Origin: an uncultured Alphaproteobacteria bacterium
GTDB taxonomy: Bacteria; Pseudomonadota; Alphaproteobacteria; Rhodobacterales; Rhodobacteraceae
Reading direction: 5' to 3'
DNA length: 64,000 bases
Assembly (NCBI GenBank): GCA_902599445.1
Contig: CACKFK010000007.1
Span: 1 to 64,000 of the forward strand
Positions 32,458 to 42,714 of the stretch are shown piece by piece. The notes below the pieces were generated by a model. The model ran no database searches. It was not told where the DNA came from and saw only the letters and a list, made by a program, of their open reading frames with translations. The translations under genes and the position numbers were made by a program. Numbering within the stretch: position 1 is the stretch's first letter; each line of letters begins with the position of its first letter.

Positions 32458-33313
32458 TAAGTTGTTTCCTAAACCAATAGCTGCTAGATCTAGAACTTAT
32501 CAACGTTTGTATAAAATAGCTTTGCCAATAGCTTTACTCATCTGGCTTTTACCATTGTTAGCAATTTTCATGACCTCCATAAGGTCTTCAGTAGATATCA
32601 ATACTGGAAATGTTTTTGGCTGGCCTTCTCAATTTTTATTAATCGAAAACTACACAGAGGTTTTCAACAGATCCCAAGCTATTCTATATTTAAAGAACTC
32701 TTTTATGATAACTATTCCTACTGTTTTGCTATCAGTTTCTTTGGCATGTTTGGCTGGTTATGCTCTCGCAATTTACCGTTTTAGATGGTCGCTTCCAATT
32801 TTTTTTCTATTTGTAGCCGGAAATTTTGTTCCATTTCAAATACTAATGATACCTGTTAGAGACATGTCGGTATCAACCGGGTTGTATAATACAATCTTAG
32901 GCCAAGTACTATTTCATGCCGCATTTCAAACGGGGTTTTGCACCTTTTTCATGAGGAATTTTATTAGGGCACTCCCTTTTGAACTAATTGAAAGTGGCCG
33001 TATAGAGGGAGTAGGGGAGATCAAAATATTCTTATTTATTGTAGTTCCTTTAGTAAGACCGGCACTAGCTGCTTTATCTGTCCTGATCTTTACTTTCGTA
33101 TGGAATGACTTTTTCTGGGCAACTGTATTAACACAAGGTGAAAGTGTTAAACCTATTACTGCAGGTGTTAGATCTTTGAATGGACAATATGTTAATAATT
33201 GGCATTTAGTATCTGCGGCGTCTTTAATAGCAGCTATCCCACCAGTAGCTATGTTCTTTCTAATGCAAAAGCACTTCATAGCTGGCCTTACTCTTGGTTC
33301 CGTAAAGCAATAA
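32441..33313 (+). CDS. Sugar ABC transporter permease (MalG/UgpE-like)
   Basis: ESGRIEGVGEIKIFLFIVVPLVRPALA EAA-like loop; overlaps preceding permease. Confidence 0.92.
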   Translation: MKRRHSKLFPKPIAARSRTYQRLYKIALPIALLIWLLPLLAIFMTSIRSSVDINTGNVFGWPSQFLLIENYTEVFNRSQAILYLKNSFMITIPTVLLSVSLACLAGYALAIYRFRWSLPIFFLFVAGNFVPFQILMIPVRDMSVSTGLYNTILGQVLFHAAFQTGFCTFFMRNFIRALPFELIESGRIEGVGEIKIFLFIVVPLVRPALAALSVLIFTFVWNDFFWATVLTQGESVKPITAGVRSLNGQYVNNWHLVSAASLIAAIPPVAMFFLMQKHFIAGLTLGSVKQ

Positions 33314-33325
33314 TAATATGGTAAA

Positions 33326-34669
33326 ATGAGCAAAAAAATAGTTTTTATAGGGGCAGGATCTACCATTTTCATGAAAAACATCATTGGGGATATTTTAAAG
33401 TTTCCTGCGATTAGCAGCTCTTCTTTTGCGCTCATGGACATTGATGAAAAGCGGCTCTCAGAGTCAGAAGCTGTGGCCAAGGAGTTAATAGCTCAATCAA
33501 AGAGTAGTGCAACCGTTCAAACATTTAAAGATCAAAAAAATGCCTTACAAAATGCTGATTTCGTAGTTGTAGCTTTTCAAATTGGTGGTTATCAGCCATG
33601 TACTGTAACTGATTTTGAAATTCCCAAGAAGTATAACTTACAGCAAACCATCGGTGATACCTTAGGAATTGGTGGAATAATGCGTGGTTTGCGAACTGTT
33701 CCCTATCTGTGGGCCTTGTGTGAGGACATGCTATCCGTCTGCCCTGATGCTATTCTTCTCCAATATGTTAATCCGATGGCAATCAATACCTGGGCGATAG
33801 GAGCCAAGTATCCTGCAATTAAACAGATCGGACTTTGTCATTCTGTGCAAGGCACACTAAATGAGTTAGCTAGAGACCTTGGCACAGATATTACAAAAAT
33901 ACACTACCAAGTAGCCGGAATAAACCATCTCGCTTTCTTTTTGGAATTAAAGGAATTGCAATCTGATGGAACATATAAAGATCTTTATCCTATTTTAAAG
34001 ATCTTAGGCAAGAAAGGAAATACTTCTGCTAATACCGGTGCAAACGAGAGATGCCCCAATTTTGTTAGATATAAATTTTTAGAGCATTTTGGGTATTTTG
34101 TGACTGAGTCTTCCGAACACTTTGCAGAGTACGTGCCTTGGTTCATTAAATCACATAAACCTGACTTAATTGATCACTTTAAGATCCCTTTAGACGAATA
34201 TCCAAAACGTTGCCAAGAACAAATTGCTGAATGGAAGAATCTAACGACGGGTATAATCAATAATGTTCCTCCTGAACATACTAAAAGTCACGAATATGCC
34301 GCTGATATTATTAATTCAGTTTCTTCAGGAGTCCCATGTACCATTTATGGGAATGTTATCAACAACGGTTACATTGAAGGATTGCCATATAATGCAGCTG
34401 TTGAAGTACCATGCCTCATCGATGGGGCAGGGGTTCATCCGCAAAGAACATTAAATATTCCACCGCATCTACTAGCACTAATTCGTACTAACATTAATGT
34501 ACAGGAACTTACTGTACTCTCGTTGCTAAATGAGGACATAGAAAGCGTCTACCATGCTGCAATGTTGGACCCTCATACTGGGGCAGAGTTAGATTTAGAT
34601 CAAATTAAAAGTTTGGTAAATGAATTAATCCGTGAGCATGGAGAATGGATGCCCTCTTGGCTCCAATGA
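33326..34669 (+). CDS. GH4 family glycosidase (alpha-galactosidase/alpha-glucosidase-like, NAD-dependent)
   Basis: KIVFIGAGSTIF, NPMAINTWA, GLCHSVQGT, VAGINHLAFF motifs. Confidence 0.92.
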   Translation: MSKKIVFIGAGSTIFMKNIIGDILKFPAISSSSFALMDIDEKRLSESEAVAKELIAQSKSSATVQTFKDQKNALQNADFVVVAFQIGGYQPCTVTDFEIPKKYNLQQTIGDTLGIGGIMRGLRTVPYLWALCEDMLSVCPDAILLQYVNPMAINTWAIGAKYPAIKQIGLCHSVQGTLNELARDLGTDITKIHYQVAGINHLAFFLELKELQSDGTYKDLYPILKILGKKGNTSANTGANERCPNFVRYKFLEHFGYFVTESSEHFAEYVPWFIKSHKPDLIDHFKIPLDEYPKRCQEQIAEWKNLTTGIINNVPPEHTKSHEYAADIINSVSSGVPCTIYGNVINNGYIEGLPYNAAVEVPCLIDGAGVHPQRTLNIPPHLLALIRTNINVQELTVLSLLNEDIESVYHAAMLDPHTGAELDLDQIKSLVNELIREHGEWMPSWLQ

Positions 34670-34828
34670 ATAGTTAATAGTTTCTATTGAAAGTCAAATT
34701 TCCTTATTGTTCACTTATACTTCTTCCATGCTTTTTAACAATGCCATTAGTCTTTCTGTAATTGCATTTCCTTCAAAGCTCTCAACTATAGAATCTGATT
34801 TTTTAAGAAATGGGAGCTTTTCCGTGGT

Positions 34829-35167
34829 CTACATTTCCACCTTTGGGGCTAATTTGTCCACGGTATCAAAGCCTCCCAGAGGGAGGCTAACAATACCATC
34901 CATAACCTCTGGAGCTGGTTTATTATAAACTCTTACGTGACACTTCTTACAGGTATGCGCAACAGATTCATAGCCACTGCCACCTTTAAAAAGATACGAG
35001 TCTGTATCTCCTGACAAATTAACTTCTGTTTCACCGTATGGACAGTGCAATGCATAAGTTCCAGTGATCCTTCTGCAGTTGGTACAGTTACACTGAATTA
35101 TAAACATTGGATCCAAATCTGTATCAAACTTGAATTGACCACAATGACAACCACCATGATGCTTCAT
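34829..35167 (-). CDS. GFA (Mss4-like, CENP-V/GFA domain) protein, apparently shortened by in-frame TAG
   Basis: HHGGCHCGQFKFD, CNCTNCRRITG, HTCKKCHVRVYN zinc motifs; frame stays open for 37 more codons after TAG at 34829-34831. Confidence 0.85.
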   Translation of the reverse strand: MKHHGGCHCGQFKFDTDLDPMFIIQCNCTNCRRITGTYALHCPYGETEVNLSGDTDSYLFKGGSGYESVAHTCKKCHVRVYNKPAPEVMDGIVSLPLGGFDTVDKLAPKVEM

Positions 35168-35414
35168 TTTTACCCTCCAGACAGGTTATACGGTTCTAAC
35201 TAAAGAACGTAATGGAGCTAAATTAAAAAAAAAATCATCTAAATATGATAACACAGAGTCTAAAAGGTCAACATTAAAAACATTCACTTCTTAAAACTAG
35301 AAAAAGGTGTGAGAAATCTATGTTAGAAAAGTTTACTATATTCTTGATATAAAATAATAATTTTATTTAAATACTATTACATTTTCGTCTTTGTATCCGT
35401 TAAAAAAAAGGGTG

Positions 35415-37025
35415 TTATTTTCCTAAGATTCCTACCCGTATATCATAATCGACAGCTAAGGCGTATTCTGGATCGTCATCACTATCAATCATAAGTTGAC
35501 CAGTGCGAGTGAGTAGGTGATGGCAATCTCTGCTAAGATGGCGAAGTTTAATTTTTCTACCAGATTTTTCGTACCTTTCTGCAATATCTTCTATAGCTTT
35601 TAAGGCTGATTGATCTACTACCTTGGAGTTGGCAAAATCTAAAATTACTGTCTCTGGATCTAGCATTGGGTCAAATAGTTCTAAAAAACTCTCAACAGAT
35701 CCAAAGAATAACGGGCCGTCAATCTCGTACACTTTGGCTCCCTTTTCTGTTGTAGACTCACGACCTACAGCGTGAATACGGCTTGCTGAATTCCATGCAA
35801 ATACCAAAGCTGATACAATGACACCGACTACAACAGCAACCGCAAGGTCCTCAGCCACAGTTACGACTGTTACTAGAATAATTACTAAAGCGTCTGATTT
35901 AGGCACTTTAGTAAGCAGCCTAAGCGAATTCCAAGCAAAGGTTCCTATTACTACCATGAACATTACACCTACTAGAGCAGCTACGGGAATCATTTCAATT
36001 AATGATGAACCATAAAGAATAAAAAATAAGAGAGCTAAAGCGCCGATAATAGCTGAAATTCTTGTTCTGCCTCCTGATTTTACATTAATCATGGATTGAC
36101 CAATCATAGCACATCCTCCCATGCCTCCAAAAAAACCAGTTACTGTGTTTGCAGCTCCTTGAGCAAGACACTCCTGACTTGCTCCACCTCTTTTGCCAGT
36201 TATTTCACCGACAAGATTTAGTGTTAACAAACTTTCTATTAGGCCTATCATAGCTAGAATTAATGCATAAGGCGCTATAATCAGCAGAGTATCGAGTTCA
36301 TAAGGTATTATGGGAATATGAAAGTCTGGAAGGTCTCCTGAAATGCTAGCAAGATCTCCAACAACTGGAACTCCAACATCAAAGTAAATAACAAATGCCG
36401 TTACTAATATGATCGCTGTTAACGGCCCTGGAATTATCTTGGTGACCTGGGGGGTGCCCCATATTATGACCATTGTTATTCCTACAAGGAGTATGGAGAA
36501 GGCCATCATATCGCCGGTCATCCAGTGCAACTCACCCATTTGATCCATTGTTTGAAATTGTCTTACTTGAGCTAAACCAATAACTATTGCTAGTCCATTT
36601 ACAAAACCCAGCATGACGGGCTGCGGAACTATGCGAATGAACTTTCCTAATTTAAATAAACCGGCCAAAAGTTGTAAAATACCCATAAGTATTACGGTAG
36701 CAAAAAGATACTCGACTCCGTAATCTTCAACTAAAGAAATCATTACAACAGCCAATGCACCCGTTGCTCCAGAAATCATACCAGGTCGACCTCCAAATAC
36801 TGCTGTTATCAGACCAACGATAAATGCAGCATAGAGCCCAAATAGCGGCGGAACTCCTGCAACAAAGGCGAATGCAACTGCTTCTGGGACCAAAGCTATT
36901 GCAACTGTTACACCAGCAAGAACCTCCGTCTTAAACAAGGAGGCCGAATAACCTTTATTTTCAGGTGAATTAGAAGTTCCAAGATTAAAGGTTTTTGCAA
37001 ACCCTGAGATAGTTGTTTTTAACAA
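35415..37025 (-). CDS. SulP family anion transporter with STAS domain
   Basis: VAIALVPEAVAFAFVAGVPPLFGLYAA, C-terminal STAS (VILDFANSKVVDQSALKAIEDI). Confidence 0.93.
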   Translation of the reverse strand: MLKTTISGFAKTFNLGTSNSPENKGYSASLFKTEVLAGVTVAIALVPEAVAFAFVAGVPPLFGLYAAFIVGLITAVFGGRPGMISGATGALAVVMISLVEDYGVEYLFATVILMGILQLLAGLFKLGKFIRIVPQPVMLGFVNGLAIVIGLAQVRQFQTMDQMGELHWMTGDMMAFSILLVGITMVIIWGTPQVTKIIPGPLTAIILVTAFVIYFDVGVPVVGDLASISGDLPDFHIPIIPYELDTLLIIAPYALILAMIGLIESLLTLNLVGEITGKRGGASQECLAQGAANTVTGFFGGMGGCAMIGQSMINVKSGGRTRISAIIGALALLFFILYGSSLIEMIPVAALVGVMFMVVIGTFAWNSLRLLTKVPKSDALVIILVTVVTVAEDLAVAVVVGVIVSALVFAWNSASRIHAVGRESTTEKGAKVYEIDGPLFFGSVESFLELFDPMLDPETVILDFANSKVVDQSALKAIEDIAERYEKSGRKIKLRHLSRDCHHLLTRTGQLMIDSDDDPEYALAVDYDIRVGILGK

Positions 37026-37297
37026 ATGATTTCCTTATAGTTGGGGTTCCTGAAGTCCGTCCGGATATATATATACAGAGTCATAGATTGCGCAATGACC
37101 CAAACACATTTTAAACAAGAGATGATTATAAATTCATTTAAAGTTTATGGAATCAATGGTTTTTTAGTGCCCACTTGCCAGTTGAGCTATGTAGCACCGA
37201 TCCCAATTTTTAGTTAACAACTTTCACTTGAGAAACCAAACTATATTAGTTACCCTTTTTTTAAAAGCTTTTGCAATAAAAGACTAAGAATAATAAA

Positions 37298-38305
37298 ATG
37301 GAAAAACCTGAACCTCAAAAAAAAATCCAACATGAACAGATACGAGGATGGGGATATATTCCCAAAGTTCCAATACTTGTATCTCCTTTTTTTTCTTGGC
37401 CTCCAAATATCTACAGAATGTACTCATGGCTTTTTAAACGTTGGCTAACCATCACTGAAAATTTGATTATCTTATTAATTTCTTTCGCTTCATGGACTTG
37501 GTTTCATCCATCCATCAGTAGCATGAAGAACTTTTCATTAGACTGGATAGTTGTAATTTGGTTTCACAACTTGGTTTTATTATCCTTAATAGCAGGCCTT
37601 TTACATTGGTTTTTCTATATCCATAAAGGTCAGGGAAACAAATTAAAATATGATCCAAGAATATTACAATACAAAGGTAGGCAATTTACCTTTGGAGGAC
37701 AGGTGCGTGACAATATGTTTTGGTCATTAAGCAGCGGGGTATTTTTTTGGACAGGATATCAAGTTTTAATATTTTGGGCTATGAGCAACGGTTATGTCCC
37801 AATTTTAAACTCAACGAAAAACCCCTTAATATTTGTGCTTTGGTTTTTATTTACACCACTTTGGATTTCATTTCATTTTTATTGGGTGCATAGATTGCTT
37901 CACTGGCCTCCTATATATAAATGGGTTCATTCAGTACATCATCGTAATATTAATGTTGGCCCATGGTCTGGTTTATCAATGCATCCAGTCGAGCACTTGA
38001 TTTTCTTTAGCTCTATGTTAATACATTTCATCATTCCCACTCATCCACTACATGTTGTGTTTCATGTACAGCACCAGGCCTTGCAAGCAGCGTCCAGTCA
38101 TACAGGTTACGAGAGTTTATTGGTGAAGAACAAGAAAACATTAGATCTAGGCACTTTTCATCATCAGATGCACCATCGGTACTTCGAGGTAAATTATGGG
38201 ACACTAGAAATCCCCTGGGATAAGTGGTTTGGGACATTTCACGATGGGACAATTCATGCACATGAAAAGTTCAAACATCGTCGCGGAAACAAAAATATAA
38301 ATTAA
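37298..38305 (+). CDS. Sterol desaturase/fatty acid hydroxylase family protein
   Basis: HRLLH, HSVHHRN, HHQMHHRYFEVNYG His motifs; C-terminal WDKWFGTFHDG. Confidence 0.9.
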   Translation: MEKPEPQKKIQHEQIRGWGYIPKVPILVSPFFSWPPNIYRMYSWLFKRWLTITENLIILLISFASWTWFHPSISSMKNFSLDWIVVIWFHNLVLLSLIAGLLHWFFYIHKGQGNKLKYDPRILQYKGRQFTFGGQVRDNMFWSLSSGVFFWTGYQVLIFWAMSNGYVPILNSTKNPLIFVLWFLFTPLWISFHFYWVHRLLHWPPIYKWVHSVHHRNINVGPWSGLSMHPVEHLIFFSSMLIHFIIPTHPLHVVFHVQHQALQAASSHTGYESLLVKNKKTLDLGTFHHQMHHRYFEVNYGTLEIPWDKWFGTFHDGTIHAHEKFKHRRGNKNIN

Positions 38306-38418
38306 GAGTTAAGTTCTTATCTACAAATTGAGGAAAACAGTAATCAACAAATGCCATCATAATTATTCTAATCTTATAAATTTCCAGAAAATTTATATAT
38401 GAGGAAAGAGGGAGAGGT

Positions 38419-39069
38419 GTGATGAGCTTGGCTCATGAAAATAAAACAAAGATGATAAAAGAACTTGTTCTGAAAATCATAATCTTTCTTAAGCAAAACT
38501 CAAGTTCCTTAGAGAAAAAAAAGATTTTAGATTTAATTACTCTTATTAATCTGGATCAACAAAATACCAACTATCAAAAATCAAACAAGCCACCTAAATC
38601 TGAATCTATTAAAGACGCATTGTCATCAATACATTGTGATAAGCTACTCCCCATTAAGAACGCAATTGCCTTGACCTTAAACCAACTGCAGTGGAATATT
38701 GACGATGGAGAATTTTATAGAAAAAATTCTAACATTGGGCATAATTACTTGAACGGTAATATGAATACAGAGTTAATAGGGCCGAAAAAGGGTTTTTTTA
38801 AGTCTAAAGAATTACGATTGGGTTTATTTCTTTTACAATCAAATATTTTTTATAAAGATCATTACCATGCATCTCCTGAACTTTATTTAAACTTAACAAA
38901 CGGTACAAAATGGAGGTTTAAAGGTTCAGCTTGGAGGCTAAAAAAAGCTGGGAGTATAGTTTTTAATCCTCCTTTTAGGTCTCACGCTATGTTAGTGGCT
39001 GACATACCTTTCCTATCAGTTTGGTGCTGGCCACATAGTTCTAGTGGCAAGTGCGTCTTAACATATTGA
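38419..39069 (+). CDS. DMSP-lyase-like cupin (DddL/DddQ-type)
   Basis: Cupin metal block FYKDHYHASPELYLNLTNGTKWRF ... GSIVFNPPFRSHAM, matching the HxH...E.Y...H pattern of this family. Confidence 0.72.
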   Translation: MMSLAHENKTKMIKELVLKIIIFLKQNSSSLEKKKILDLITLINLDQQNTNYQKSNKPPKSESIKDALSSIHCDKLLPIKNAIALTLNQLQWNIDDGEFYRKNSNIGHNYLNGNMNTELIGPKKGFFKSKELRLGLFLLQSNIFYKDHYHASPELYLNLTNGTKWRFKGSAWRLKKAGSIVFNPPFRSHAMLVADIPFLSVWCWPHSSSGKCVLTY

Positions 39070-39211
39070 AGACACAGTACGTAATTACTCTATCTTTGAT
39101 GAGTTTTACCAGTAGCCTCGTGAGTTGTTCCGTAACAACAGTTTTTTATGAAGTTTAAATTAGAAAATGCTGAAATTAATCAACTTTCACTCATTGATCT
39201 TCAGATTAAAA

Positions 39212-40090
39212 TTAGCTTTTGATTACATTATTTTGCAGCATATTCCTTCTGCCTAAGAGGCCCAAACTAACACCTCCCAGGATAAGTATAGAAGCACTTA
39301 TCGAAAGCCAAGTAATTAACTCGTCAAGGAGTACAACACCCATTACTAAAGCTATTACTGGCACGGTTAATTGCACAAGTGACGCTACGGTATTATCAAT
39401 AGACGGTAACAAGGCATACCATAATGCGTACCCTAAGGCCGTCATCACAGCACCTGAACAAATAGCCAGAAATATACCTCTGGATGTTACTGGAATAGTA
39501 TCGGGAAAAAACATGTAAACAGTTGTCACTAATGGTAAGGTGAAAACAAAATTAGACATAGTTCTTGCTATGGGATCAATGGTAGTTTTCCCGCTTAGCG
39601 AATAAATTCCCCATCCAAAGGCTGCAAGTAACATCAAAAACATACCAGAGATCGGTTGAGTTCCGGGTAACTTAGAAGGGAAAAATAATATTCCTAAGCC
39701 AAACATTGCTAAGAACATGCCTAACCAACGTAAAATTGGTAAGCTCTCTTTTTTTATAATTGATGCAGAAAACATCACTAGTTGAACACCGCCGAATAAA
39801 ATGAGTGCTCCTAATCCTGCATCCAAGGTTGAATAAGCATAATGAAAACCAATCATATAGGCCGATAGGCCAAGTACAGAATTAAAATTTGGCTGAGTTT
39901 TTAATACTGTTTTCACTCCAGATCTAATAAGAATAATTGCAATTAACACAAATGCGCCACTTAACAATCGAATGAAAGCAAAGCTAGATGCACCTAATTC
40001 TTGATTAGAAATAGCCATTCTTGTCAACAAGGAATTGGCTGCAAAAGCAACCATTGTAATACTTATCAAAACTATCAATCGTAACATCAA
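39212..40090 (-). CDS. EamA/DMT family transporter
   Basis: Ten-helix hydrophobic pattern. Confidence 0.85.
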   Translation of the reverse strand: MMLRLIVLISITMVAFAANSLLTRMAISNQELGASSFAFIRLLSGAFVLIAIILIRSGVKTVLKTQPNFNSVLGLSAYMIGFHYAYSTLDAGLGALILFGGVQLVMFSASIIKKESLPILRWLGMFLAMFGLGILFFPSKLPGTQPISGMFLMLLAAFGWGIYSLSGKTTIDPIARTMSNFVFTLPLVTTVYMFFPDTIPVTSRGIFLAICSGAVMTALGYALWYALLPSIDNTVASLVQLTVPVIALVMGVVLLDELITWLSISASILILGGVSLGLLGRRNMLQNNVIKS

Positions 40091-40536
40091 CTTACAATAT
40101 TGGTATAGGTGGTAAAGGACGATTCTAGACTGTTTGATTTAATATGTCGGCTGACAAGCCATTGAAAACAACCCACCCGCGTAACTCTTAACTAGTGAGT
40201 CTTAACTTTGCTACCTGTAAGGTCAATACTACAAATTTCATAAAAATACTTTCTTTGAGAAATTGAGCCCAAACCCAGATGTTTTGATTAAGTGGGAGTT
40301 TAATGTCGATTTAATTGACTAAACTATACAGAATCAAAACCAATTTTAACCTCGTTAACTAGCAAATTTTAAGATCAAAACTAATCTCTAGGTGGCAATA
40401 TCATTAAAAAGAGGGAGAAGCGTTGGGAAAACTAAATAATCCTAGTTAATTAAACTAATTATTAATGCAGTCCGAGATATTATCTGCCATAATATTACAT
40501 TGAATTTGGATCAACTGAATGATCTTTACATAGCCT

Positions 40537-40956
40537 ATGGAGGGTAATATGTTAGTTTTTTCTGGGAAATGTTTGTGTGGCAAGGTGACTTATGAATCTC
40601 ATGCTGAACCCATAACTATATTCAACTGTCACTGTGAAGACTGTCGCCGTGCTACGGGATCAGTCTTTGGTACAAACTTATTTGTTCCAGAAGATAAAGT
40701 TGAAATTCTTGGCGAAGTTTCCTCTTACTCTCATTTTTCTGATAGCGGAAGCACCATGACAAAGAAATTTTGTAATAACTGTGGGTCTTTACTATTTGGC
40801 AAGAACAGTGCAAAAATTAATGTTATATCAATTAGGGCTGGTACAGTAGACCAGATAGAGTTGATAAAACCAGTGATAAACCTGTTTATGGATAGCAGGG
40901 TTCCTACCACAAGTATAAACAAAGACCTAAAGCAAGCATCTCGGATGCCATCATAA
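40537..40956 (+). CDS. GFA family protein
   Basis: GKCLCGKVTYE, FNCHCEDCRRATGSVFGT, KFCNNCGSLLF. Confidence 0.92.
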   Translation: MEGNMLVFSGKCLCGKVTYESHAEPITIFNCHCEDCRRATGSVFGTNLFVPEDKVEILGEVSSYSHFSDSGSTMTKKFCNNCGSLLFGKNSAKINVISIRAGTVDQIELIKPVINLFMDSRVPTTSINKDLKQASRMPS

Positions 40957-41266
40957 AAACCGGAATTGCCATGGCAGTACCTTAGCGATACTTTCACAGA
41001 TGCTATATCAGTCAATTTGTTTTTTTCCAAGTACTGGGGCATGCTCTAAATAGTTTTGCTATCTATTGCAAAACCAAGGAACAGTGCACAACGTAATTAG
41101 ATTTTTTTATGATGAAAGTAGTTAATTCTTTTATAAATGAGAGGATTATATTAATGCACTCACTTGGATTAAAGTATGATTCGAAGGCGTTTGGAAAAAG
41201 ATAGTAGGTATACGAATTTACGATAAAATTTCTGGTTCATGTACACACAGTCAAAACTGTAAATTA

Positions 41267-42565
41267 CTAATAGCTTAAAATATCAAAATCCTTTTTAAAA
41301 ATACGCTCAATCTTTTGCATCTCACTTTTTGTGATTTGATAATCAGAGCTTCCGGTTTCGACAAATTTTGGTGTTTTGGAATAGTCTAACATACCCTTCA
41401 ATTTCAAAAATTTAGTAATAGAGTCCTTGTCTTCAAATCGCAGCACCTGTTCTACGAGCATCTTTTCGTTTGCATCCAATAAATAGTCAGTCTGTCGATA
41501 ACTACTTGGAAAAATCCAACGCTTTGTAAAATCACCTTTAAGCTTTTCCTCAAAGGAACCTAAAAACTGGTCAAAAGTATTAGTTTTTAGTCCTAAAGCA
41601 TTATATTTTAAAGCATAATGCCACATCGACGAACACCAGCTATAAGGGTCTCTCACGATAGCAAACGTATCTATTACCTTCCAAAGCTCATCGCCTATAA
41701 AACGTTTAGCCATGAATGCAGGGGTATGATCGGGTAGGAGTACGCTTCTTACAATCCCTGGATTATCCCCTTCATTATCTTGAAAACCATTTTGCCCAAA
41801 TGGCCAACCAAATTTGTTGCCCAGTAGTACTTTAATAGCTGTTGAAGACGTACTCGGAATATCCACAAACCACAGAGAAGATTTCTTTATTTTTATTTTT
41901 AGTTTCTGTTTCTCTAATTCAATCAAATTATCAATCTTTTTAAGATTTTTAGATGTTCCATTATTGTGCTCCCAAATATAATGCCGAAGGCATCCGCCAA
42001 TCCCTTCATAGGCCGGAATATTTTCAGAATTTAAATTTAAGGCGTGTCTATAACAGTCTATGGAGACCTCTAAATCACCCTTAAAAAACAAAGAATCACC
42101 CAAATTATGATAAGCTTCAGTAAAGTCAGGTTTGAGTTTGACGGCCTGTGTGGAGTTATCTATCGCACCATCTAAATCACCCTTTTTCATTAAAGCAATA
42201 CTCATATTGAGATAGGCTTCAGCATAGCCAGGTTGAATTTTTATAGCCTTCTTACAGCTGTCTATCGCCGCCTCAAGGTTTCCCTGATTAGTCATGGCAG
42301 CACCTAAATTGAGATAGGCATCAGCAAAGTCAGGCTCGATCTTTATTGCCTGTTTATAGCTATTTATCGCCCCCTCTAAATCACCCTTATTTTTCAGCGC
42401 AATGCCCTTTATGTTAAAAAGGACTGCTGCTTTGGGATACAAGGCTATCAAAGTTTCAACCTTTGATAAGATAACTTCAAACTGGCCATGGTTATGATGG
42501 TTGATTAACTCTTGAACCTGCTCTTCAAGAGATCCAGAATTTGATGAGGCATTGGGGGAAACCAT
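41267..42565 (-). CDS. TPR-repeat protein with C-terminal sulfotransferase-like domain
   Basis: At least four TPR units (GDLEGAINSYKQAIKIEPDFADAYLNLG...); PAPS-binding-like FVDIPSTSSTAI and IVRDPYSWCSSMWHY. Confidence 0.8.
   Translation of the reverse strand: MVSPNASSNSGSLEEQVQELINHHNHGQFEVILSKVETLIALYPKAAVLFNIKGIALKNKGDLEGAINSYKQAIKIEPDFADAYLNLGAAMTNQGNLEAAIDSCKKAIKIQPGYAEAYLNMSIALMKKGDLDGAIDNSTQAVKLKPDFTEAYHNLGDSLFFKGDLEVSIDCYRHALNLNSENIPAYEGIGGCLRHYIWEHNNGTSKNLKKIDNLIELEKQKLKIKIKKSSLWFVDIPSTSSTAIKVLLGNKFGWPFGQNGFQDNEGDNPGIVRSVLLPDHTPAFMAKRFIGDELWKVIDTFAIVRDPYSWCSSMWHYALKYNALGLKTNTFDQFLGSFEEKLKGDFTKRWIFPSSYRQTDYLLDANEKMLVEQVLRFEDKDSITKFLKLKGMLDYSKTPKFVETGSSDYQITKSEMQKIERIFKKDFDILSY
42110..42420 (-). 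repeat. Intragenic ~102-bp TPR-coding repeats
   Basis: Repeated CCTGTTTATAGC...TCTATCGCC...CCTCTAAATCACCCTT blocks. Confidence 0.7.
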
Positions 42566-42714
42566 TGATCACGCATGAAAATTTATATTTTATATAATAT
42601 AACCATCAATAATTTGTCTAAAAATGTAAAGAAATTTTCGCTGATTTTTTAAGTGAACACACTATCCGCCATGCAATAGAGGGGCTAACTAATAACTCAT
42701 TTCATGTAGTAATT

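Noticed and set aside
32926-33480. 184-aa minus-strand ORF
   Set aside because: Antisense to a clear ABC permease (32441-33313) and GH4 start; no recognisable motif
34707-34928. 73-aa plus-strand ORF
   Set aside because: Antisense to the GFA gene and its post-TAG extension, which has the recognisable family
37150-37205. tRNA-like D-arm on minus strand (ATAGCTCAACTGGCAAGTGGGC)
   Set aside because: No T-arm (GGTTCGAATCC) or acceptor pairing found; likely chance or an unrecognisable remnant
42110-42420. Regular ~100-bp repeats that could suggest a repeat array
   Set aside because: They are TPR-coding units inside one ORF, not a CRISPR or satellite
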